From NCBI RefSeq assembly GCF_028683095.1, contig NZ_JAJUBC010000003.1:238803-302802 (forward strand): a stretch of 64,000 nt of DNA, given 5' to 3'. Each line of letters opens with the position of its first letter. Positions within the stretch are counted from its first letter, which is position 1. The DNA comes from Enterovibrio gelatinilyticus (GTDB taxonomy: Bacteria; Pseudomonadota; Gammaproteobacteria; Enterobacterales; Vibrionaceae). The notes beneath the pieces are model-generated. The model made no database searches, had not been told where the DNA came from, and saw only the letters and a list, made by a program, of their open reading frames with translations. This document shows positions 38,759 to 47,110 of the stretch, one piece after another. Made by a program: the position numbers and the translations under genes.

Positions 38759-39143
38759 AGAGTGAGTATAGCTGTGCGTATAAGCACGATATTGGTAAAG
38801 CAAATGGCATACCAATAAATACACCCAAACAACCTGAAGAGGCCGGATTCAGCTCGATTGGCTATCAAACCCCGTCAAACCGTATTCTTTGATGGTTCTA
38901 ACCAGTTAGATTCAATAGATTACGAGACGTTATGGCGCAAAGATTGCACCAAAATAGAGCATCCATGGCCTGATACTGATACCCCAGTAATCTTGTTTGA
39001 ATTTAACGATTCCAATCTGTGCAATGCTTAAGGATAATGAAAGTGCCTACCCCTTTGCAGTTCAATCGGTTGACGCCGAGACACTCCGAGTTAGATGGGT
39101 ATAATTTTAGGCTCAGCCAATTACAAACAGTGAGATAGCTACC

Positions 39144-39614
39144 ATGGATTTTGCGTTACCTCTCATCATCATCGTGATATTCGTTTTCATCATTCTTATC
39201 CGCCAGAAAGCAAAAAAAGTGGCAGAAAAGAACAAGCAATTGGGCGCTGAATTCTTAGAAAAAAATGCGCAAGAAGAAGGGGTTATCACTACTGAATCTG
39301 GGCTTCAATACAAAGTATTAGAAGAAGGCGAAGGTGAAATGCATCCAACAGCCACATCACGCGTTCGCGTTCACTACCATGGTACTTTGTTAGATGGTTC
39401 TGTGTTTGATAGCTCAGTACAACGTGGTGAGTCTATTGAATTTGGACTTAACCAAGTGATAAAAGGTTGGACAGAGGGCGTCCAGTTGATGAAAAAGGGT
39501 GGAAAAACACGATTCTTCATTCCATCAAACTTGGCTTATGGTAATGCAGCTGCAGGTTCTATTGGGCCGGGTTCAACCTTGATTTTCGAAGTAGAATTAT
39601 TGGATTTCAGCTAA
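39144..39614 (+). CDS. Membrane-anchored FKBP-type peptidyl-prolyl isomerase
   Basis: A 156-residue protein. Residues 4-20 form a membrane anchor (FALPLIIIVIFVFIILI). A lysine-rich linker follows, then an FKBP domain from about 52 to 156. The active-site pattern is clear: VRVHYHGTLLDGSVFDSS, VIKGWTEGVQLMKKGGKTRFFIP, LAYGNAAAG and GSTLIFEVELLDFS. The basic residues after the helix place the FKBP domain in the cytoplasm, which is unusual relative to periplasmic FkpA. It is the only gene of its unit, with a strong terminator. It is similar to FklB/FkpA FKBPs, but the exact orthologue is not assigned. Confidence 0.9.
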   Translation: MDFALPLIIIVIFVFIILIRQKAKKVAEKNKQLGAEFLEKNAQEEGVITTESGLQYKVLEEGEGEMHPTATSRVRVHYHGTLLDGSVFDSSVQRGESIEFGLNQVIKGWTEGVQLMKKGGKTRFFIPSNLAYGNAAAGSIGPGSTLIFEVELLDFS

Positions 39615-39641
39615 CACCAAATATAACTCGTGTTAGAGCCA

Positions 39642-39671
39642 AAAAAGCCGCATCCTTAGATGCGGCTTTTT
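39642..39671. terminator. Intrinsic terminator after the FKBP gene, usable on both strands
   Basis: Stem GCCGCATC / GATGCGGC with a CTTA loop, flanked by A5 and T5. It lies between convergent genes, so it can end both. Confidence 0.88.
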
Positions 39672-39735
39672 GTTACCCGTTTTAACGTTCCTGATTAACC
39701 AAAGCGCTAGCGCAACTTATCAACCAGTTCAGACT

Positions 39736-41766
39736 CTATTTCACCTCTGGCGCCATTTCATCTGCACTAAGGGTCCAACAAACCGCCTCTTCAAGCGGTA
39801 AAGGCTTCGCAAAATAGTACCCCTGACAAATTTCAATATCACAGCCTTTCACGAATTGTTTTTCAGCAAGTGTTTCGACACCTTCAGCCACAATTTCACA
39901 CCCTGTCACTTCACTGATTTTCGCCAACAATTGATATAGATTTTGCCCGCGTTCTTCTTGAACATTCAGCAACAATGAACGATCGAGCTTCACTTTGTCG
40001 AAGTTAAACTTAAGCAAGTGCGGAAATGACGCGTAACCAGAACCAAAATCATCAATCGCCACTGTCACACCCATCTCTTGAAGTGCCGCAATGTTGCGAG
40101 CAATGTGAGTATGGTCATCCAAGATTGCTTCTTCGGTAACCTCAATTTCTAACGCCGTAGCGGGCAATTGATAATGAGCCAATCGGTCAGTGATATAGTC
40201 AACCACTGATGGATTTGAAATCGTATCTGCCGATACATTCACACCGATTTTGCATCCCTTTTCCAGCGGGAAGGTCTTCATATCGGACAACACTAAGTCG
40301 ATCACCATGGTGTCGAGGTGCCACATAGCCCTCAGTTGCTGAAAGTCAGCAACAAATGTAGGCGGATGCAACTTACCATGTTCATCTTTATAACGAACAA
40401 GCGATTCGAAAGAGAGATGCTCAGGGTCGTTAAGATGTACTTGAGGCTGATAGAACATCACAAATTCGCCGTTACTCAGCATGCGACTAACACGCTGACT
40501 AACCTCATGCATGTTGATGTAGCTACCCATCGAATTGTTCACATCGCCGAGAAATGACTTCATGGTGCTATTTTCAATTTCGCTTTTGCGGATAAGCGCC
40601 TTATCGTCAATGCCACTATTGCCAGCATAGAGCAAGTAAAAAGGGCGATACACTATAACGCCAAGAGCCACCACCACAACTTGAAGTAACACCCCACCCA
40701 CGCTGTCTTGCGTTGCGATATATCCGCTCAAAAATGGGGGCGTCATCCAATCTACTATTGTGCTAACTGGGTTTACCCACCCTAATGACATAACGCCATA
40801 AACAGTCACAAAACTCAGAATAGGAACGAGAATAAAAGGCACAATGAGGATTGGGTTAAACACAATCGGCAAACCGAATAGCAGTAGCTCGTTTATGTTA
40901 AAAATCACCAACGGTAAAGCGGATAGCGCCAACGCAGTATGACGTCGATCTTTTGAAAACAACAAAATGCAGCAAAGTAAGCTCAGGGTATTTCCCGACC
41001 CACCAATAGACAAAAACGCATCATAGAATCCTTGCCCTAGAATGTTTAGACTCGCCTCACCCGCTTCCCACGCGGAAAGGTTGAGTTGAGTATCTTCAAA
41101 CAGTTGTTGCTTGACTCTAAATAGGAAATTATGGCCATTTATGCCCACAGAACCAAGCGCACCAAGTATAAAGAGATAAACAACACCGCCATCAAACGTG
41201 AGCGGGTCAATCATCAGTAAATCGCGGTATTTATCAAAATACGAGATGACAGCTCTAGTCAGCTCGGAAAACGCCATTGTGAGTAGCAAAAAACCGAAAA
41301 AATGTGCAACTTGTTTATAAAGAGAACTAACGAAATCCACTCGTAACGGATTCAGCGGATACAAACGGAAAGACACGCAAGAAGCAGCAGCGACACCCGA
41401 AGTTAATATTGCCACTAACGGATTATTTGGTAACCCATTTTGTCCAGAGACCAAGCCATTCGCTAATGAGATAGTAACGAACATCGCGAGCGCATAGGGC
41501 GTGACCACCATGGGGTTAACACTATGTTTGGACGACAAATAATACGTAGAAATCAAGCACAGGACAGTCGGATATACCCCTATCAACATGTTGGAGAAAT
41601 CAAAAAACTGTTTTGCCACCGAAGGGAAATTTGAAAAATTCAGAGCATGCCCAACGAATATCGACATCGCGTTACAAATCGTTAAGGGCAGAATCAATAA
41701 AAATACGATCGATATGTCACGTACATACGTGTCGTAATAAGATCGGAGTGACGGAAATACTCGCAT
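39736..41766 (-). CDS. EIIC-like membrane domain fused to a cyclic di-GMP phosphodiesterase (EAL)
   Basis: A 676-residue fusion. Residues about 15-390 form a ten-helix PTS enzyme IIC domain of the lactose/cellobiose/chitobiose type, with the signature FNINELLLFGLPIVFNPILIVP. Residues about 425-670 form an EAL domain. Its catalytic residues look complete: Glu in SFESLVRY, Asn in GVNVSADT, Glu in LEIEVTEE, the Asp pair in AIDDFGSGYAS, Lys in VKLDRSL and Glu in EIVAEGVET. No IIA or IIB domain or gene is nearby, so the IIC part may act as a sugar sensor rather than a transporter (inference). It is monocistronic and shares a terminator with the FKBP gene. Confidence 0.88.
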   Translation of the reverse strand: MRVFPSLRSYYDTYVRDISIVFLLILPLTICNAMSIFVGHALNFSNFPSVAKQFFDFSNMLIGVYPTVLCLISTYYLSSKHSVNPMVVTPYALAMFVTISLANGLVSGQNGLPNNPLVAILTSGVAAASCVSFRLYPLNPLRVDFVSSLYKQVAHFFGFLLLTMAFSELTRAVISYFDKYRDLLMIDPLTFDGGVVYLFILGALGSVGINGHNFLFRVKQQLFEDTQLNLSAWEAGEASLNILGQGFYDAFLSIGGSGNTLSLLCCILLFSKDRRHTALALSALPLVIFNINELLLFGLPIVFNPILIVPFILVPILSFVTVYGVMSLGWVNPVSTIVDWMTPPFLSGYIATQDSVGGVLLQVVVVALGVIVYRPFYLLYAGNSGIDDKALIRKSEIENSTMKSFLGDVNNSMGSYINMHEVSQRVSRMLSNGEFVMFYQPQVHLNDPEHLSFESLVRYKDEHGKLHPPTFVADFQQLRAMWHLDTMVIDLVLSDMKTFPLEKGCKIGVNVSADTISNPSVVDYITDRLAHYQLPATALEIEVTEEAILDDHTHIARNIAALQEMGVTVAIDDFGSGYASFPHLLKFNFDKVKLDRSLLLNVQEERGQNLYQLLAKISEVTGCEIVAEGVETLAEKQFVKGCDIEICQGYYFAKPLPLEEAVCWTLSADEMAPEVK

Positions 41767-42261
41767 ATATAATGACGGATCTCGTTATATACGATTCAAT
41801 CGTCGAAATCAGAAAGCTAATCGAACTCCGTTTTTTTGACAGACCCAAGGAAAACGCCATTTTCCGTTTCCAGAAAAGCGTATCTTTATGAGTAATGATA
41901 ACGGGAGATTAGTGGCTTTCGTCGCTAACTCAGTGTCACTCAGTCAACGGCTTACGAAAGGCTGTTTCCAAACGTTGTTTCGGTATGATTGATAAATTTT
42001 TCGCGCAGTATATATGTGAGAATATCGCCACTCAATTGAAATATATCTTTTTATTGTAAGCAGAATCACACCAATACGAAAAGTCACCAAAAGACTACAA
42101 AACAGCGTAAAACCATCAACAAACCTGCGCTAATTTCAACCAACCAATCCAATTGCATATGGATCGTTAACCCGTCAATCAGTGCAATCAATTCAATTGA
42201 CATGGGTCGTCATCTCAATTTTATCGAAAAATACGTCGGCGTGAATGTCACATTAGGTCAA
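41767..42261. other. Intergenic region without recognisable gene
   Basis: About 495 bp between the minus-strand EIIC-EAL gene start and the enuR stop. It must hold the EIIC-EAL promoter. A short palindrome TCAATTCAATTGA lies near 42188. I see no terminator for enuR, no coding frame and no RNA. Confidence 0.5.
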
Positions 42262-43674
42262 TTACAGGAGGAAATGAGGTGGCGGTGGTTCGCTTTTCAC
42301 CAAGTCGGACACAATCTGCAGACCGCGTTTTATGCGATACCGACTTGCTTCCACGCCCAGACTAATTCGCACATGATTTATCTTACTGTCTGCATCCAAA
42401 CTAAAGGGTTGGTACCCAGTCAATTGCACTCCAGCTTGCCGTGCTGCTTCCAAGAAATTGTCGGCTTGCCACTCACTCGGTAATGTTAGCCACACATGCT
42501 GACCGTATGGGTGCGCCGAAAACGACAGATCCGAAAGGCACTTTGCAGTTAAGCGCTGTCTTGCAGCAAATTCCTGCCTTTGAAACGCTTCAATGCGCTC
42601 AACAGAACCATTCACAATCCAATGGCTCGCGATTTCAAATGGCAAAGGCGTTGCCATCCAACTCGTTGCCGCTAAGCGGCCTACCGCATGGTGCTTAAGG
42701 TGACGAGGCACCACCAAATAACCTACACGTAAACCAGGAGCAACAGTCTTTGTCAGGCTCGTCACATAGAAGCTTTGATCAGGAATAATGCTCGAAATTG
42801 GTGGTACGCGATGAGGCTCAAGTGCTCCATACACATCATCTTCAATGAGAGTCAGATTGTATCGTCGCACAATGTCAGCAATTGCTATGCGACGCTCAAG
42901 ACCCATGTGTGCATTGGTCGGGTTACTCATGCTTGGGGTACAGGCTAGCGCTTTGATATCTCTTTGCTGACAGGCTTTTTCCAGTGCTTCAGGGATGATG
43001 CCTTGCTCATCCATATCAATGCCGCACAACTTAAAATTGAAAATTTTAGAGCGGGCAATCAACCCATGATCAACCAATCTTTCGCAAGCAACAGTATCAC
43101 CGGAGGAGATCGCTGTACCCAGTGCAAGTACCAAGCCATGACATGCGCCGTTCGTGAGCAATACACATTCAGCTTCCGCATTGAGTTTTTGCTGAGACAA
43201 GTAGTGCAATGCCGCCTCGATATGACGTCGTTGGCCGGGTACGGGTCGTGGTGAATTCAGAAGATGCGCGGTATCACCGCTTTGCGCAATGGTCATTAGT
43301 GTTTCGTTGAATAACTGCGTTATCTGATTGGTGTAAACCGGATGCGCTATCGACATGTCTATCACATCGTCAACAGAATGTTCGCTTTTGACATCTTGTG
43401 TCAGTAAAAATTCGCTCTCCCTACCCTGCGCAAAACTGCGTACAAACGTACCACTTCCCACCCACGCTTCAACCGCCCCCTGCTTTTCAGCATGTGCATA
43501 GGCATTGCTCACCGTCTGTACGCTCACAGACAGTTGATCAGCGAGTTCGCGATGAGGCGGTAGCTTCGTGCCTGACACCAATATGCCAGCAGAAATTTGT
43601 TCGATTATCGCTTTTGAGATCGCTAGATATTTCGGGAGCCCTGAGGCTAATTCGAGGTGTAAGTTAATTGTCAT
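42262..43674 (-). CDS. enuR: MocR-type (GntR/aminotransferase) regulator of ectoine catabolism
   Basis: A 470-residue MocR-family regulator. Residues 1-75 are a GntR winged helix (LPKYLAISKAIIEQI, LPPHRELADQLSVSVQTVSNAYAHAEKQG). Residues about 110-470 form an aminotransferase class I-like domain. The pyridoxal phosphate lysine is Lys309 in SLTKTVAPGLRVGYL. It is divergent from the ectoine-degradation genes. In known systems EnuR in this position represses them and responds to breakdown products bound to its PLP. The symbol rests mainly on context and domain plan. A set of CATTG direct repeats in the gap to doeA is a candidate binding site. Confidence 0.85.
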   Translation of the reverse strand: MTINLHLELASGLPKYLAISKAIIEQISAGILVSGTKLPPHRELADQLSVSVQTVSNAYAHAEKQGAVEAWVGSGTFVRSFAQGRESEFLLTQDVKSEHSVDDVIDMSIAHPVYTNQITQLFNETLMTIAQSGDTAHLLNSPRPVPGQRRHIEAALHYLSQQKLNAEAECVLLTNGACHGLVLALGTAISSGDTVACERLVDHGLIARSKIFNFKLCGIDMDEQGIIPEALEKACQQRDIKALACTPSMSNPTNAHMGLERRIAIADIVRRYNLTLIEDDVYGALEPHRVPPISSIIPDQSFYVTSLTKTVAPGLRVGYLVVPRHLKHHAVGRLAATSWMATPLPFEIASHWIVNGSVERIEAFQRQEFAARQRLTAKCLSDLSFSAHPYGQHVWLTLPSEWQADNFLEAARQAGVQLTGYQPFSLDADSKINHVRISLGVEASRYRIKRGLQIVSDLVKSEPPPPHFLL

Positions 43675-43747
43675 AGTTCAAAGTTTTTATTGACCAAAAT
43701 TTAACCGATGGTGTATGTGTAATATATGTTAATGAAAGGTTTCATGA

Positions 43748-43778
43748 CATTGGCTTTACATTGATCTGCATTGAACTG
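43748..43778. promoter_or_regulatory. CATTG direct repeats, candidate EnuR operator
   Basis: Three CATTG elements start at 43748, 43759 and 43769 with 10-11 bp spacing, so they lie on one face of the helix. CATTGATCTG and CATTGAACTG match at eight of ten bases. MocR regulators commonly use direct repeats. They lie between divergent enuR and doeA. Confidence 0.4.
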
Positions 43779-44022
43779 CCTTGTCATATAAAAACTGTAG
43801 TCCTTCGAAATTGAAATGCAAAGGAGACAGACCACTGAACAAAACGCGCGACATGTACGTTCCTTAATTCGGAGCTAAACATGAAGCAAAGCTGGGAGGC
43901 AAAACAGCCATCTTGCACTAAAGACGGAATATCGACCCCGAATTCCTCTTGCTGATGACTGGCGATGACTCTTGTGATGTCAACGTTCGTCCAATTGGGC
44001 GGTATGTTTAGGAGAAAGGGGC

Positions 44023-45210
44023 ATGAGTGACGTTGTGCTAAATTTTACGCTCGAAGAGTTCGGCGTCCGGCTGGCGAAAGTCCGTGCAGCCATGGAAATA
44101 AACGAGATTGATCTGCTTATCGTTCACGACCCTTCCAATATGGCGTGGCTAACAGGTTATGACGGCTGGTCGTTTTATGTTCCGCAATGTGTCGTTATTG
44201 GTCACGAAGACGAACCATTGTGGTTCGGTCGTAATCAAGACGCTAATGGCGCACGACGAACCGTCCACATGCATCATGACCATGTAGTGGGTTATCCTGA
44301 CCACTATGTCATGAATCCGCCACTTCATCCGATGGAGTTTCTTGCCACTTCAGTACTCACTGAAAAGCTGTGGGATCGTGGACGTATCGGTGTCGAAAAA
44401 GACAATTACTATTTCAGCGCCACGGCCTATGAGGCACTTCGCGACAATCTTCCCTTTGCGTCTTTTGTCGATGCAACAGGGCTGGTCAACTGGTGTCGAG
44501 CAGAGAAATCCGAGCAAGAATTGTATTACATGCGGGCTGCCGCTCGTATCGTCGAAAACATGCACCGCGTCGCCTTTGATTTGATTGAACCCGGTCTGCC
44601 AAAACACATACTGGTTGCAGAAATAAACAAGCACTCTGTGATTGGTCATGATGGACACTTTGGCGACTACGCCGCGATCGTTCCCCTTCTTCCCTCAGGA
44701 ATCGATGCCTCTGCGCCCCATCTTACCTACGACGATCGTCCCTTTAAAAAAGGAGAAGGAACATTTATCGAGATGGCGGGGGTACATCGACGTTATCACT
44801 GCCCTCTATCTCGTACCATTTACCTTGGCGAGCCTGCGGATCATTTTAAACGTGCCAATGAAGCGCTCAACGAAGGCTTAGAAGCGGGTTTAGCCGTTGC
44901 TCGCCCTGGTAACACCTGCGGCGATATTGCCAGTGCGTTAAACGCCATCATGGAAAAGTACGGCTTTGACCGTGGAGGCTCGCGCTGCGGATACCCGATA
45001 GGCATGAGTTACCCTCCCGATTGGGGCGAGCGCACAATGAGCTTACGAGAAACCGACTCAACGATCTTGAAAGAAGGCATGACATTTCATTTCATGCCAG
45101 GTCTTTGGATGGATAATTGGGGTATGGAGACAACAGAAAGTATTGTCATCACACAATATGGCGCAGAAACCTTGTGTAATTTTCCACGACAATTGTTTGT
45201 TAAACATTGA
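44023..45210 (+). CDS. doeA: Ectoine hydrolase
   Basis: A 395-residue M24 (aminopeptidase P-like) family enzyme, DoeA/EutD, that opens the ring of ectoine to give acetyl-diaminobutyrate. The N-terminal creatinase-like domain includes VHDPSNMAWLTGYDGWSFYVPQ. The C-terminal pita-bread domain includes GDFGDYAAIVPLLPSG-like HFGDYAAIVPLLPSG, HRRYHCPLSRTIYLGEP and GYPIGMSYPPDWGE. AGGAG precedes the ATG. It begins the catabolic operon, followed directly by doeB, doeX, doeC and doeD, which makes an ectoine role far more likely than a generic peptidase. Confidence 0.9.
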   Translation: MSDVVLNFTLEEFGVRLAKVRAAMEINEIDLLIVHDPSNMAWLTGYDGWSFYVPQCVVIGHEDEPLWFGRNQDANGARRTVHMHHDHVVGYPDHYVMNPPLHPMEFLATSVLTEKLWDRGRIGVEKDNYYFSATAYEALRDNLPFASFVDATGLVNWCRAEKSEQELYYMRAAARIVENMHRVAFDLIEPGLPKHILVAEINKHSVIGHDGHFGDYAAIVPLLPSGIDASAPHLTYDDRPFKKGEGTFIEMAGVHRRYHCPLSRTIYLGEPADHFKRANEALNEGLEAGLAVARPGNTCGDIASALNAIMEKYGFDRGGSRCGYPIGMSYPPDWGERTMSLRETDSTILKEGMTFHFMPGLWMDNWGMETTESIVITQYGAETLCNFPRQLFVKH

Positions 45211-45288
45211 ACTGCTAATCGTTAAGCCTAAGCCTTGCATATCATTCACAGCTACACATATAACAACAAAGCCGAGGAAAAGCATCAC

Positions 45289-46296
45289 ATGGAAAAACTC
45301 CCGCCAAGCTCAGTATCAGCCACTGTTGATTTTGATGCAGACGGAATACAACACGGTTTCTTAAAACTGCCGTTTTCACATGATGCTTCCGCATGGGGGG
45401 CGGTCATGACCCCTATCACGGTGATAAAAAATGGTGACGGTCCAACGGCATTATTAACCGGCGGCAACCATGGTGACGAATACGAAGGCATAACTTCGCT
45501 ACTGAAACTCACCCACACGCTTTCAACAAAAAACATTCAAGGCAGAGTGATCGTTATTCCCATGATGAACCAACCCGCCGTGGACGCAGGAAGTCGCGTT
45601 TCTCCCATCGATAATGGAAACATGAACCGCGCCTTCCCCGGACATCCTTACGGCAGCATGACTGAGCGAATGGCAGATTACTTTACTCGCCATTTGATCC
45701 CCCTTTGTGATACTGCACTCGATATCCACTCCGGTGGCAAAACACTCGACATTTTACCCTTTGCTGCGGCTCATCGCTTGAGCGACAAAGCCCAAGAATC
45801 TCGCTGTATCGAAGGCGCGAAGTTATTTGGTGCGCCCTTTTGTTTCTATATGGAAGAAATGGACCCAACGCAGCTTTATGACACGGCAGTAGAAAGCCAA
45901 GGTAAAGTGTTTGTGACTACAGAGCTTCGTGGAGGCGGAACAACGACACCAGAGACAATACAAATGGCCGATCGTGGGATACACAACTTTCTGGTTTACA
46001 GCGGCATATTGAAAAGTCATTACCTCCCCCCATCTTCTTCTCCAATCGAATTGGAGATTCCTCACGCCGAGTGTTATCTGCAAAGCGAGCACAATGGCAT
46101 TTTAGAACTCTGCGTTGCATTAGGCGACACCATTGAGAAAGGTGACCTCATCGCCCGAATATATTCCACCGAGCGCACTGGACAGCAACCTGCTCAATAT
46201 CACGCAGAAACCAGTGGCATCATTGCTGCTCGTCGTCACTCATCAAAAATCTCCCTTGGAGACACTTTTGCTGTGTTGGCAAAGGCGATCGCATAA
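45289..46296 (+). CDS. doeB: N-acetyl-L-2,4-diaminobutyrate deacetylase
   Basis: A 335-residue zinc deacylase of the succinylglutamate desuccinylase/aspartoacylase family, DoeB/EutE. It removes acetate from N-alpha-acetyl-diaminobutyrate. Zinc-site residues are visible in GGNHGDEYEG, and further family motifs occur at DNGNMNRAFPG and LDIHSGGKTLD. The C-terminal part is a lipoyl-like barrel domain (HNGILELCVALGDTIEKGDLIARIYS). A longer reading begins at 45235. The ATG at 45289 has GAGGA at 45274-45278, and the product (MEKLPPSS, then VDFDADGIQHGFLKLP) aligns with known DoeB. Confidence 0.9.
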   Translation: MEKLPPSSVSATVDFDADGIQHGFLKLPFSHDASAWGAVMTPITVIKNGDGPTALLTGGNHGDEYEGITSLLKLTHTLSTKNIQGRVIVIPMMNQPAVDAGSRVSPIDNGNMNRAFPGHPYGSMTERMADYFTRHLIPLCDTALDIHSGGKTLDILPFAAAHRLSDKAQESRCIEGAKLFGAPFCFYMEEMDPTQLYDTAVESQGKVFVTTELRGGGTTTPETIQMADRGIHNFLVYSGILKSHYLPPSSSPIELEIPHAECYLQSEHNGILELCVALGDTIEKGDLIARIYSTERTGQQPAQYHAETSGIIAARRHSSKISLGDTFAVLAKAIA

Positions 46297-46420
46297 GCCT
46301 GCTTCTCACATAGCCCTGATGCTCTGAAAGTCCATTACACAAAAAATGAAACGCAAAAGGCTATCACGACAACTCTGTGCCACGCTTAATGGGTGAATCA
46401 ATTCTTTGATGGAGTCATGA

Positions 46421-46900
46421 ATGCGACTTGACCGATATGACACGAAAATTCTTCAAATCCTCAGCACGCAAGGTCGTATCACAAAGTCACACCTCGCCGA
46501 AGCGATCAACTTATCAATTAGCCCCTGCTGGGAACGGGTAAAGCGTCTCGAAGAAGCGGGCATTATCGAAGGCTATGGCGCAAAAATTAACCCCCATTTT
46601 CTGAACAAGAAAACCCCTGTTTTGGTTGAGGTCACGCTGGGTAAGCATGACGCAGCCAGTTTTCAACGCTTTGAAGAAGCCATGCAAGCATGCCCAGATG
46701 TAGCAGACTGTTTTGCCACTGGTGGGGGCATCGACTACATCTTGCGAGTCATGGTGCAAGACATTGACCAATATCAGCGTCTGATCGACAGTTGGTTAAT
46801 TTCAGATCTCTGCATAGAACGCTATTACACCTACATCGTGACTAAAACCATTAAGCATCAGGGTGATGAGTTAGAAATCGATGAAAATCTATTGCGGTAA
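46421..46900 (+). CDS. doeX: Lrp/AsnC-family regulator of ectoine catabolism
   Basis: A 159-residue Lrp/AsnC regulator. Residues 1-60 form the helix-turn-helix (LDRYDTKILQILSTQGRI, LAEAINLSISPCWERVKRLEEAG). Residues 65-150 form the RAM effector domain (LVEVTLGKHD, DCFATGGGIDYILRVMVQD). GGAG at 46411-46414 precedes the ATG. It is inside the doe cluster between doeB and doeC, as in Halomonas, so the same role (DoeX) is inferred. A local effector such as diaminobutyrate is plausible. Confidence 0.88.
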   Translation: MRLDRYDTKILQILSTQGRITKSHLAEAINLSISPCWERVKRLEEAGIIEGYGAKINPHFLNKKTPVLVEVTLGKHDAASFQRFEEAMQACPDVADCFATGGGIDYILRVMVQDIDQYQRLIDSWLISDLCIERYYTYIVTKTIKHQGDELEIDENLLR

Positions 46901-47110
46901 ATCACTCTTTCACAGTGCCACGTTTTATGCCCTTCCTCCGTTTTGCTCTTTCGAACGCACCCCATTTACTCGATACAGAAAAAACACCAAGTCTTAAGCT
47001 GTTTAATTGAAAAAAACACCACCCAACACCTCCTTTAACAGAAAACTCCCTCGCAGTAAGTGACTTACATTTATCACTAGGACAACAAAAACCTGAATGG
47101 GAGGTCATAA

